A DNA stretch of 58,285 bases from Modestobacter caceresii (GTDB taxonomy: Bacteria; Actinomycetota; Actinomycetes; Mycobacteriales; Geodermatophilaceae): the NCBI RefSeq assembly GCF_000761485.1, contig NZ_JPMX01000030.1:1-58285 (forward strand), given 5' to 3'. Positions 51,391-58,285 of this stretch are shown in pieces. Each line of letters starts with the position of its first letter. Position 1 is the stretch's first letter. The notes beneath the pieces were generated by a model. It made no database searches and was not told the origin of the DNA. It was given only the letters and a program-made list of their open reading frames with translations. A program made the translations under genes and the position numbers.

Positions 51391-52433
51391 GCCTGGTCGC
51401 GCACGTCGTCGTCCGGCGCGGGACGCTGGCGCTGGATGTGGAGCTGGCCGTGGCCGACGGCGAGGTGCTCACCGTCCTCGGGCCGAACGGCGCCGGCAAG
51501 TCCACCGTCTTGCGGGTGCTGGCCGGCCTGCTGCGCCCGGACGGCGGCCGCGTGGAGGTCGACGACGAGGTCTGGAACTCCCCCGACGCGCACCTGCCCG
51601 CACACGAGCGGTCGCTGGGCATGGTGTTCCAGGACCACCTGCTGTTCCCGCACCTCTCGGTCACCGAGAACGTGGCCTTCGGGCCCCGCACCCGCGGCAC
51701 CTCCCGGCCGGCGGCCCGGGCCGCGGCGGAGGACTGGCTGGCACGGGTCGGGCTGGCCGGGCTCGGCGACCGGCGTCCCGGACAGCTCTCGGGTGGGCAG
51801 GCGCAGCGCGCCGCGCTCGCCCGGGCCCTGGTCGGCCGGCCGCAGCTGCTGCTGCTCGACGAGCCGCTGTCCGCGCTCGACGCCCGCACCCGGCTCACCG
51901 TGCGCGCCGAGCTGCACCGGCACCTCGGCGACTACCCCGGCAGCGCGGTGCTGGTCACCCACGACCCGGTCGACGCGATGGCGCTGGCCGACCGGGTCGT
52001 CGTCATCGAGGAGGGACGGGTCGTGCAGGCCGGCACCCCGGCCGAGGTCGCCCGCCGGCCGCGCACCGACTACGTGGCCCGGCTGGTCGGGCTCGTGCTG
52101 CTGGCCGGGCAGGGCGCCGGGACCCAGGTCGCGCTGGACGGCGGAGGGACGGTCGCGGTCGCCGAGGACGTCGGCGGGCCGGTGTTCGTCGCCGTCCGGC
52201 CCGAGTCGGTGGCGCTCTACCTGCAGCGGCCGGTCGGCAGTCCACGCAACGTCTGGCCGCTGCGGCTGGCGGCGGCCACCCCGCACGGCTCGGTCGTGCG
52301 CTGCGACCTGGCCGGGGAGGTGCCGCTGACCGCCGACGTCACGGCGACGTCCTTCGCCGAGCTGGGGCTGGCCCCCGGCGCCGAGGTGTGGGCGTCGGTC
52401 AAGGCCAGCGAGCTCACCGTCTACCCGCGCTGA
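51387..52433 (+). CDS. modC: molybdate ABC transporter ATP-binding protein
   Basis: 348 aa. ATPase domain: Walker A LGPNGAGKSTVLRV (31-44), Q-loop MVFQDHLLFPHLSVTENVAF, signature LSGGQAQRAALARAL, Walker B LLLLDEPLSALDARTR, and H-loop VLVTHDPVDAM. C-terminal TOBE-like region from about 250 (VRPESVALYLQRPVGSPRNV). GTG overlaps the modB stop. Completes the ModABC importer. Confidence 0.93.
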   Translation: MSLVAHVVVRRGTLALDVELAVADGEVLTVLGPNGAGKSTVLRVLAGLLRPDGGRVEVDDEVWNSPDAHLPAHERSLGMVFQDHLLFPHLSVTENVAFGPRTRGTSRPAARAAAEDWLARVGLAGLGDRRPGQLSGGQAQRAALARALVGRPQLLLLDEPLSALDARTRLTVRAELHRHLGDYPGSAVLVTHDPVDAMALADRVVVIEEGRVVQAGTPAEVARRPRTDYVARLVGLVLLAGQGAGTQVALDGGGTVAVAEDVGGPVFVAVRPESVALYLQRPVGSPRNVWPLRLAAATPHGSVVRCDLAGEVPLTADVTATSFAELGLAPGAEVWASVKASELTVYPR

Positions 52434-52445
52434 GAGAGTGGGGGA

Positions 52446-53021
52446 GTGACGTCGGATGCGCCCGTTGCCGGGCTCGTGCTCGCCGCCGGTGGTGGCCGCC
52501 GGTACGGCATGCCGAAGGCCCTGGTCGAGTACGAGGGCACCCTGCTGGTCGAACGGGCGGTGCGGACGGCGGCCGCGGTCTGCGACCCGGTGCTCGTCGT
52601 CCTCGGCGCGCAGGCGGTCGACGTCTGGCGCACCGCCGACCTGACCGGTGCGACCGTGCTGGCCAACCGCGACTGGGAGACCGGGATGGCCTCGAGCCTG
52701 CGCACCGGGCTCGACGGGTTGCGCGGCTGGCCCGGTCGGGTCGACGCCGTGCTGGTGCAGTTGGTCGACATGCCGGGGATGACGCCGGCGGCGCTGGCCC
52801 GGCTGGCCGAGCTCGCGGCCCCCGACGCCCTGGCCGTCGCCAGCTACGACGGCGTCCGCGGCCACCCGGTGCTGCTCGGCCGCGAGCACTGGGCGGGGGT
52901 GGCCGGGACGGCGTCCGGCGACGAGGGCGCCCGCGCCTACCTGGCCGCCCACGACGTCACCGAGGTCGACTGCACCGGGCTGGCCGACCCCACCGACCTG
53001 GACGTCCCGCCGACGGCGTGA
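52446..53021 (+). CDS. MobA-like NTP transferase (MocA type)
   Basis: 191 aa. N-terminal nucleotide site GLVLAAGGGRRYGMPKALVE: LAAG rather than the LAGG of MobA favours cytidylyltransferase (MocA) or a xanthine-dehydrogenase maturation role. Also MASSLRTGLDGL, VQLVDMPGMTPAALARL (metal Asp) and GHPVLLGREHWAG. GTG start 13 bases after modC. It would attach CMP to molybdopterin for a xanthine oxidase-family enzyme not in this window. Confidence 0.85.
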   Translation: MTSDAPVAGLVLAAGGGRRYGMPKALVEYEGTLLVERAVRTAAAVCDPVLVVLGAQAVDVWRTADLTGATVLANRDWETGMASSLRTGLDGLRGWPGRVDAVLVQLVDMPGMTPAALARLAELAAPDALAVASYDGVRGHPVLLGREHWAGVAGTASGDEGARAYLAAHDVTEVDCTGLADPTDLDVPPTA

Positions 53022-53060
53022 CCGCCCGCCCGGGCCCGGCCGACGAGTACCTTCGCGGCC

Positions 53061-53480
53061 GTGGAGACGATCCTGGCCCGGGTGACCGAGGAGCCACTGT
53101 CGGTCGCCGAGCACGAGGCGGCCGTTGCTGACAAGGCGGCCGGTGCGGTGGTCTCCTTCGCCGGAGTGGTCCGCGACCACGACGGTGGCCGCTCGGTCAC
53201 CGAGCTGGAGTACACCGGGCACCCGACCGCGCCGGAGCTGATCGCCGAGATCGCCGCCGAGTTCGCCGCCCGGCCGGAGGTGCAGGCGGTCGCCGTCTCC
53301 CACCGGATCGGCCTGCTGGGCATCGGCGACGTCGCGCTGGCCTGCGCGGTCAGCGCCGCACACCGCGGCCAGGCGTTCACCGCCTGCGCGGAGCTCGTCG
53401 ACGAGGTGAAGGCGCGGCTGCCGATCTGGAAGCGGCAGGTCTTCTCCGACGGCGAGGAAGAGTGGGTCGCCTGCCCGTGA
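53061..53480 (+). CDS. moaE: molybdopterin synthase catalytic subunit
   Basis: 139 aa, normal MoaE length. Inserts sulfur into precursor Z (cPMP) with MoaD. Seen: GAVVSFAGVVRDHDGGRSVT, LEYTGHPTAPELIAEI, VSHRIGLLGIGDVALACAVS, AAHRGQAFTACAELVDEVKA and RLPIWKRQVFSDGEEEW, which includes the active-site lysines. GTG start 40 bases after the MocA-like gene. Its MoaD partner lies at 55442 on the other strand. Confidence 0.93.
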   Translation: METILARVTEEPLSVAEHEAAVADKAAGAVVSFAGVVRDHDGGRSVTELEYTGHPTAPELIAEIAAEFAARPEVQAVAVSHRIGLLGIGDVALACAVSAAHRGQAFTACAELVDEVKARLPIWKRQVFSDGEEEWVACP

Positions 53481-53613
53481 CGGGTGGGTCGGCTGTGACG
53501 TCGCTCCTTGCCCGCCGGCCACCGGCATGGCATAACTGACCGACTCGACTCCAAGCACGGGGCGAGTGCTCCTCCGGTGTGCCGCGGGTGGCGGAATGAC
53601 CGGGAGGTCCCAC

Positions 53614-55203
53614 ATGCCCTGGCGGGCTGGTGAACGTGTCGTCGAGGCGATGCCCTCCGGCTTCCTGTCCATGGACGCCGACTGGCGGATCACCTACGTG
53701 AACCAGGCCGGGGTGGCGATCCTCGGCCTCTCCCGCGAAGAGCTGATCGGCCGGGACTTCTGGGAGGTCTTCCCGGCCAACCTGGACAACGAGTTCGGCC
53801 GGGCCTACCGGCGCGCGGTCGCCACCGGCGAGCCGGTCAGCGTGGAGGGCTTCTACCCGGCGCCGCTGAACCGCTGGTTCGAGGTGCAGGCGATCCCGGC
53901 CGAGGGTGGTCTGCTCTGCTACTTCTCCGACGTCACCGACCGCCGCACCGGCCGGGAGCGGCTGGCGATGATGGCCCGGGTCAGCGCCGAGCTGGCCGGC
54001 ACCCTGGACGTCGACTCCGCGGCCGCCCGCATCCCACGGCTGATCGTCCCGGTGCTGGGCGACTGGTGCGTGCTGACCGTGCTGGACGACGACGGCCGCC
54101 CCCGGGACGTCGGCTGGTGGCACGTCGACCCGTCCCGCCGTGCCCTGGTGGAGCGCTACGCCGCCGTGCGGCTGACCTCGATGCCGGTCACCTCCCCCGT
54201 GGTGCGGGCGCTGCTCGGCGAGACCGTCGTCGCCGCCGCCGGTGACGTGGCTGCGCTGATGCCCGAGGGTGAGGCCCGGGACCTGCTGGGGCTGCTCGGG
54301 CCGCACTCCGGGGTGACGCTCCCGCTGCGCGGGCGGGGGCGGACGCTCGGTGCGCTGACGCTGTACTTCGACGGCGACCGCGTCATGGAGGAGGCCGACC
54401 TGGCCACCGCCCAGGAGGTGGCCGACCGGGCGGGCCTGGCGCTGGACAACGTGCGGCTGTTCTCCCAGCAGCGGCAGCTGGCCGAGGAACTGCAGCGCAG
54501 CCTGCTCACCGGGGCCTTCACCCACGACCAGGCCGAGGTCGTCGTCCGCTACACCCCGGCCGCCGAGGCGGCCCGGGTGGGCGGCGACTGGTACGACGCC
54601 TTCCTGCAGCCGTGCGGGGCGACGATGCTGGTCATCGGCGACGTCGTCGGCCACGACACCGCGGCGGCCGCGGCGATGGGCCAGCTGCGTTCGCTGCTGC
54701 GCGGCATCGCGACCTACAGCGACGCGGGGCCGGGTGAGGTGCTGCGCGGCCTGGACGCGTCGATGGCCCAGCTGGACGTCGGCACCTACGCCACCGCGGC
54801 GGTGGCGCGGTTCGAGCAGACCCCCGACGAGCTGACTCGCGGGGTCACCCGGATGCGCTGGAGCAACGCCGGGCACCTGCCGCCGCTGGTGATCAACCCC
54901 GACGGCACCCTGGCCGCGCTGGCCGACTGGCGGGGCGAGCTGCTGCTCGGCGTCGACGCCGAGACCTCCCGCGGGGAGTCGGTGGTGACGCTGGACGGCG
55001 GGACGACGGTGCTGCTGTTCACCGACGGGCTCATCGAGAGCCGCGGCGGCGACCTGGACCAGGGCATGGCCCGGCTGCGGACGGCCGCGGCGGAGCTGGC
55101 CGACAGATCACTGGACGAGCTCTGCGACGAGCTGCTCGACCGGCTCGTGCACGGCCAGCCCGAGGACGACGTCGCCCTGGTCGCCATCCGCCTGCGCGGA
55201 TAG
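53614..55203 (+). CDS. PAS-GAF-SpoIIE (PP2C) serine phosphatase
   Basis: 529 aa. PAS domain about 8-115 (MPSGFLSMDADWRITYVNQA, GVAILGLSREELIGRDFWEV), GAF domain about 140-290 (VPVLGDWCVLTVLDDDGRPR, LPLRGRGRTLGALTLYFDGD), SpoIIE/PP2C domain about 310-529 (GGDWYDAFLQPCGATMLVIG, DVVGHDTAAAAAMGQLRSLL, RWSNAGHLPPLVI, LLLFTDGLIESRGGDLDQGM, EDDVALVAIRL) with the metal aspartates. ATG 53614 has GGGAGG six bases upstream. It likely dephosphorylates an anti-sigma-factor antagonist in a stress-response cascade; no partner is adjacent. It splits the molybdenum cofactor genes. Confidence 0.9.
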   Translation: MPWRAGERVVEAMPSGFLSMDADWRITYVNQAGVAILGLSREELIGRDFWEVFPANLDNEFGRAYRRAVATGEPVSVEGFYPAPLNRWFEVQAIPAEGGLLCYFSDVTDRRTGRERLAMMARVSAELAGTLDVDSAAARIPRLIVPVLGDWCVLTVLDDDGRPRDVGWWHVDPSRRALVERYAAVRLTSMPVTSPVVRALLGETVVAAAGDVAALMPEGEARDLLGLLGPHSGVTLPLRGRGRTLGALTLYFDGDRVMEEADLATAQEVADRAGLALDNVRLFSQQRQLAEELQRSLLTGAFTHDQAEVVVRYTPAAEAARVGGDWYDAFLQPCGATMLVIGDVVGHDTAAAAAMGQLRSLLRGIATYSDAGPGEVLRGLDASMAQLDVGTYATAAVARFEQTPDELTRGVTRMRWSNAGHLPPLVINPDGTLAALADWRGELLLGVDAETSRGESVVTLDGGTTVLLFTDGLIESRGGDLDQGMARLRTAAAELADRSLDELCDELLDRLVHGQPEDDVALVAIRLRG

Positions 55204-55226
55204 CGACCGGCTGGCCGGCCGGTCGC
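55203..55226. terminator. bidirectional stem-loop between convergent genes
   Basis: Arms GCGACCGGC and GCCGGTCGC around a 6-base loop, touching the phosphatase stop codon and ending just before the stop of the 67-aa gene. Confidence 0.65.
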
Positions 55227-55227
55227 G

Positions 55228-55431
55228 TCAGTGCGCGCCGGCGCCGGCCAGTCCGTCGTCGTCCCGGCCACGGCGCTCGCGCTCGGCACGCTCCTCCTCG
55301 GCCTCGGCCTCCAGCTGGCGGGCCTCGCCGTCGATGGTGGCCGCGGCATCGCCGTGCGACTCGCCGTAGACCTGTTCGGCGCGGCCGAACAGCTCCTCGG
55401 CCTTCGCCTTGGCCTTGTCGAACACGCTCAT
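55228..55431 (-). CDS. small helical stress-protein-like protein (CsbD-like)
   Basis: 67 aa: MSVFDKAKAKAEELFGRAEQ, VYGESHGDAAATIDGEARQL, then a Glu/Arg coiled region and DDDGLAGAGAH. No cysteine, signal or TM; strongly amphipathic. The AKAEELFGRAEQVYG and DGEARQLEAEAEE repeats resemble CsbD-type stress proteins, but similarity is weak. ATG with GGAGG upstream; ten bases after the moaD coding region on the same strand. Confidence 0.6.
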   Translation of the reverse strand: MSVFDKAKAKAEELFGRAEQVYGESHGDAAATIDGEARQLEAEAEEERAERERRGRDDDGLAGAGAH

Positions 55432-55441
55432 CGGAGCCTCC

Positions 55442-55684
55442 TCATCCGCCGGCGAACGGGGGCAGGACGTCCACCACCGAGCCGGGCGCCAGCACCAACG
55501 CGCGATCCCGGGTGGAGGTTCCGTCGATCAGGAAGGAGCAGGCGGGCAGCACCCGTTCCAGCCGTTCGCCGTGGGCGTCGGCGAGCTGGCCGACGAGCTC
55601 GGCCAGGGTGCCGGCCTCCCGGGTCTCGGTGTCCACGCCGACCGCGGCGCGAGCGCCGGCGAAGTACCGCACGGTGACCGGCAC
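55442..55684 (-). CDS. moaD: molybdopterin synthase sulfur-carrier subunit (MoaD/ThiS)
   Basis: 80 aa. Ubiquitin-like fold: VTVRYFAGARAAVGVDTETR, LVQLLADAHGE-type helix (LAELVGQLADAHGERLERVL), and VLAPGSVVDVLPPFAGG ending in the Gly-Gly that becomes the thiocarboxylate. ATG start two bases after the moaA stop, so both are co-transcribed. Partner of MoaE at 53061. Confidence 0.92.
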   Translation of the reverse strand: MPVTVRYFAGARAAVGVDTETREAGTLAELVGQLADAHGERLERVLPACSFLIDGTSTRDRALVLAPGSVVDVLPPFAGG

Positions 55685-55686
55685 GA

Positions 55687-56736
55687 TCAGCCCCCGATCG
55701 CGGACATCGGGCGGGCGGGCTGCAGGAAGCTCGGGTCGTCGATGCCGTGTCCGGGCAGCTTGGACAGCGTCGCGATCCGCCAGCGGTCGGCGATCTCCGC
55801 GTCGTCGGCCCCGCCGCGCAGGGCGCTGCGCAGGTCGGACTCCTCGCGGGCGAACAGGCAGTTGCGGATCTGCCCGTCGGCGGTGAGCCGGGTCCGGTCG
55901 CAGGCGCCGCAGAACGACCGGGTCACCGAGGCGATGACGCCGACGGTCAGCCCGGTGTCGTCGACCAGCCAGCGCTCGGCCGGGGCGGCGCCCCGCTCCT
56001 CGACGTCCGGCGTCAGCGCGTGCGTGGCGGTGAGCCGGGCCAGGATGTCCTCGGCGGTCACCATCTCCCCGCGCGTCCAGGCGTGGTGGGCGTCCAGCGG
56101 CATCTGCTCGATGAAGCGCAGCTCGTAGCCGTGCTCCAGGCAGTACTCCAGCAGCGGGACGGCGTCGTCCTCGTTGATCCCGCGCATCAGGACGGCGTTG
56201 ACCTTGACCGGCGTCAGGCCGGCGTCCCGGGCCGCCTGCATGCCGGCCAGCACGTCCGGCAGCCGGTCGCGGTGGGTGATCTGCTTGAACCGCTCCCGGT
56301 CCAGGGTGTCCAGGCTGACGTTGATCCGGTCGAGGCCGGCGGCCGCGAGCGCCGGTGCCATCCGGGACAGCCCGATGGCGTTCGTGGTCAGGCTGACCTC
56401 CGGGCGGGGGCGCAGCGCCGTGGTCGCCGCGACGATGCCGGGCAGCCCGGGCCGCAGCAGCGGCTCACCGCCGGTGAACCGGACCTCCTGGATGCCGAGG
56501 TGCTCCACGCCGATCCGGACCAGCCGGACGACCTCGTCGTCGGTCAGCTGCTCGACCTTGGGCAGCCACTGGAGCCCCTCGGGGGGCATGCAGTAGGTGC
56601 AGCGCAGGTTGCACCGGTCGGTCAGCGAGACCCGCAGGTCGGTGGCGGTGCGCCCGTGCCGGTCGACGAGCCCGCCGCTGCCCGGGGTCACCTGCGGGGG
56701 CACCCGCGGGTCGGGGAGGGGGCTGGGAGTCGTCAC
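55687..56736 (-). CDS. moaA: GTP 3',8-cyclase (MoaA), radical SAM
   Basis: 349 aa. First step of molybdenum cofactor synthesis. N-terminal radical SAM cluster LTDRCNLRCTYCMPPEGLQW (Cys42, 46, 49), then RFTGGEPLLRPGL and NVSLDTLDRERFKQITHRD. C-terminal second cluster FCGACDRTRLTADGQIRNCL. The protein ends in Gly-Gly (MSAIGG), a tail known to be needed for activity. GTG start. Leads a moaA-moaD operon. Confidence 0.95.
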   Translation of the reverse strand: MTTPSPLPDPRVPPQVTPGSGGLVDRHGRTATDLRVSLTDRCNLRCTYCMPPEGLQWLPKVEQLTDDEVVRLVRIGVEHLGIQEVRFTGGEPLLRPGLPGIVAATTALRPRPEVSLTTNAIGLSRMAPALAAAGLDRINVSLDTLDRERFKQITHRDRLPDVLAGMQAARDAGLTPVKVNAVLMRGINEDDAVPLLEYCLEHGYELRFIEQMPLDAHHAWTRGEMVTAEDILARLTATHALTPDVEERGAAPAERWLVDDTGLTVGVIASVTRSFCGACDRTRLTADGQIRNCLFAREESDLRSALRGGADDAEIADRWRIATLSKLPGHGIDDPSFLQPARPMSAIGG

Positions 56737-56882
56737 GGCCCGAATGTAGTGCCGGAAGGGCAGCTGGGCGCGGTCGTGGCGGACGCCGTCTCGACCGGAC
56801 GGCGGCTGCTACGTTCGCGGGGCCACCCGAGGGTCCGGCGGGCACCCCCGCACTCGCCTGTGGCCAGGAAGCGCGAGCAGCC

Positions 56883-58124
56883 GTGTCACCCCACGCCGTC
56901 TTCACCCCCTACGCCCGGCTCTTCACCGTCCCCGGGGCCCGGGCCTTCTCCCTCGCCGGCTGGTTCGCCCGGGTGCCGATGGCCACCGTGGGCCTCGGCT
57001 CGGTGCTGCTCGTCCAGGCGGAGTCGGGCAGCTACGCCCTCGCCGGGGCCATCGCCGGCACCCTGTCGCTCGCCTTCGCCGTCGCCAGCCCGCAGTGGGC
57101 CCGGGTGATGGACCGGTACGGCCAGAGCCAGGTGCTGCGCTGGACGGCGCTGGCCTACCTCCTGCTGGGGCTGTCGTTCGTCGGGGTGGTGGTGTCCGGC
57201 GCCCCGGTCTGGACGTGGTTCGCGCTGGCCGTGCTGGCCGGGGCGAGCGGCACCAGCATCGGCTCGGTGGTCCGCAGCCGCTGGGCGCACGCGCTGGACG
57301 ACCCGGCCCAGCGGCAGACGGCCTTCGCCTTCGAGTCGGTCGCCGACGAGGTCGTCTTCGTCACCGCACCGCCGCTGGTCACCTTCCTGGCCGCGCTGGT
57401 CTCCCCGCCCGCCGGCTTCCTGACCGGGCTGCTGGTCGGGGTCATCGGCGGCCTGGTCATGTCCCGGCTGGAGGCGACCGCGCCGCCGGTCACCCCCCGG
57501 GTGGCCGGGCAGCCGCACGTGCGGATCCGGGTGCTCACCGCGGGGCTGATCGCCGTCGCGGTCACCTACCTGGCCATGGGCGCGGTGTTCGGGGCGATGG
57601 ACGTCGTCGTGGTGGGCTTCGCCGACGCGGAGGGCCGGCCGGCCGTCGCCGGGCTGGCGCTGTCGGCCTACGCCGCGGGCAGCCTGGTCGCCGGCCTGGT
57701 CTACGGCGTGGTCCGGTTGCCCGGCACGCTGGTGACCCGGTTCCTCGGCTGCGCGCTGCTGTTCGCCGTGGCCGCCCAGACGCTGTACCTGGTCAGCTCC
57801 CTGACGATGCTGATCGCGCTGGCGTTCCTGGCCGGCCTGACGATCGCGCCGGTGCTGGTCGCCGGGATGTCGCTGGTGGAGTCCCGGGTGCCGCGCGCGT
57901 CGCTGACCGAGAGCCTGACCTGGACGTCGACCGGCCTCACCGTCGGGGTCACCGCCGGATCGGCACTGGCCGGCACGGCGGTGGACCGGTGGGGTGCGGA
58001 GGGGGCGTTCGCCGTCCCGGCCCTGGGGGCGGCGCTCACCGGGGTGCTCGGGGTGGCCGCATGGGCGGTGCTCCGCCGGCCGACCGGGCTGGCCGCCGAG
58101 GTGGCCCCCGCGACCTCGCACTGA
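56883..58124 (+). CDS. MFS transporter
   Basis: 413 aa, about 12 TM segments. Starts SPHAVFTPYARLFTVPGARA; the TM2-3 loop SPQWARVMDRYGQSQVLR is the MFS motif-A region, and a second half-repeat follows (VYGVVRLPGTLVTRFLG). Exporter-like (drug or metabolite efflux), substrate unknown. GTG start. Gene stands alone between moaA (divergent, 146 bases) and prfC. Confidence 0.88.
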   Translation: MSPHAVFTPYARLFTVPGARAFSLAGWFARVPMATVGLGSVLLVQAESGSYALAGAIAGTLSLAFAVASPQWARVMDRYGQSQVLRWTALAYLLLGLSFVGVVVSGAPVWTWFALAVLAGASGTSIGSVVRSRWAHALDDPAQRQTAFAFESVADEVVFVTAPPLVTFLAALVSPPAGFLTGLLVGVIGGLVMSRLEATAPPVTPRVAGQPHVRIRVLTAGLIAVAVTYLAMGAVFGAMDVVVVGFADAEGRPAVAGLALSAYAAGSLVAGLVYGVVRLPGTLVTRFLGCALLFAVAAQTLYLVSSLTMLIALAFLAGLTIAPVLVAGMSLVESRVPRASLTESLTWTSTGLTVGVTAGSALAGTAVDRWGAEGAFAVPALGAALTGVLGVAAWAVLRRPTGLAAEVAPATSH

Positions 58125-58196
58125 CCGGCCCGCCCGGGGCCGCCGCCGTACCATCGGACAGACCGTCCGCGCCACCTGAGGAGACCCGGCACCACG

Positions 58197-58285
58197 ATGA
58201 GCACCGTCCCGAGCACGGAGCTCCGTCCCGACGCCGCCACCGGTGAGGTGCTGGCGCAGGCCGCCCGGCGGCGGACGTTCGCGGT
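58197..58285 (+). CDS. prfC: peptide chain release factor 3, N-terminal start (cut by window edge)
   Basis: 29 residues: MSTVPSTELRPDAATGEVLA followed by QAARRRTFAV. In RF3 the segment xEAARRRTFAIISHPDAGKTT leads into the GTPase P-loop, and the match here is good up to the edge. GAGGAG lies 13-18 bases upstream of the ATG. The rest lies beyond the window, so the call rests on this short stretch. Confidence 0.7.
   Translation, partial: MSTVPSTELRPDAATGEVLAQAARRRTFA

Noticed and set aside
51267-53693. 808-aa open frame on the minus strand opposite modC, the MocA-like gene and moaE
   Set aside because: Antisense shadow; all three plus-strand genes have complete family motifs.

Overview
The window reads as chromosomal DNA of a high-GC actinobacterium. 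Codon third positions are almost all G or C, GTG starts are frequent, and genes are tightly packed with many ATGA/GTGA overlaps. Gene content (a SigE-family sigma factor, a PMT/Ppm mannosylation pair, PucR, a DUF4383-type membrane protein) fits the Geodermatophilaceae (Blastococcus, Geodermatophilus, Modestobacter), but that placement is inference. I recognise no tRNA, rRNA, insertion sequence, prophage or CRISPR array. Both ends cut genes: an FGGY kinase on the left and the start of prfC on the right.

Region 1 (1-9115, minus strand) is a sugar catabolic operon. Transcribed right to left it holds a DeoR repressor, rhamnulokinase, a lipoprotein binding protein, a double ATPase, two permeases, a class II aldolase, a HAD phosphatase and a second FGGY kinase. 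Repeated CGAAA half-sites lie upstream of the repressor.

Region 2 (9314-20318) is an organic-acid module: tctB, tctA, a solute-binding protein, a thiamine-diphosphate enzyme, a two-subunit CoA-transferase and another binding protein, divergent from a LysR regulator. A third binding protein is divergent from an atypical aldehyde dehydrogenase. A 14-bp motif (GTGAGCCAG-NN-CAC type) occurs in both divergent promoter regions and probably ties them into one LysR regulon of unknown substrate.

Region 3 (20336-25709) has a LacI regulator with a likely self-operator, a small membrane protein, a SigE-type sigma factor with a large membrane-anchored partner, a 66-aa protein and an orphan chemoreceptor.

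Region 4 (25905-40950) assembles a route from agmatine or putrescine to succinate: amino acid/polyamine permease, agmatinase-type ureohydrolase, copper amine oxidase, aminobutyraldehyde dehydrogenase, GABA transaminase, a candidate succinate-semialdehyde dehydrogenase, and an NAD-glutamate dehydrogenase of about 1070 aa to recycle glutamate. PucR and Lrp/AsnC regulators sit inside it.

Region 5 (40990-49251) holds an ACAD10/11-like acyl-CoA dehydrogenase, a DUF4383-type protein, a NodU-type carbamoyltransferase, a RecQ-type helicase, and a protein O-mannosylation pair (PMT and polyprenol-phosphate-mannose synthase) flanking a very acidic lipoprotein. Region 6 (49323-56736) is molybdenum acquisition and cofactor synthesis: HTH-TOBE regulator, modABC, a MocA-like transferase, moaE, then a PAS-GAF-SpoIIE phosphatase interrupting, then moaD and moaA. 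An MFS transporter and the prfC start close the window.
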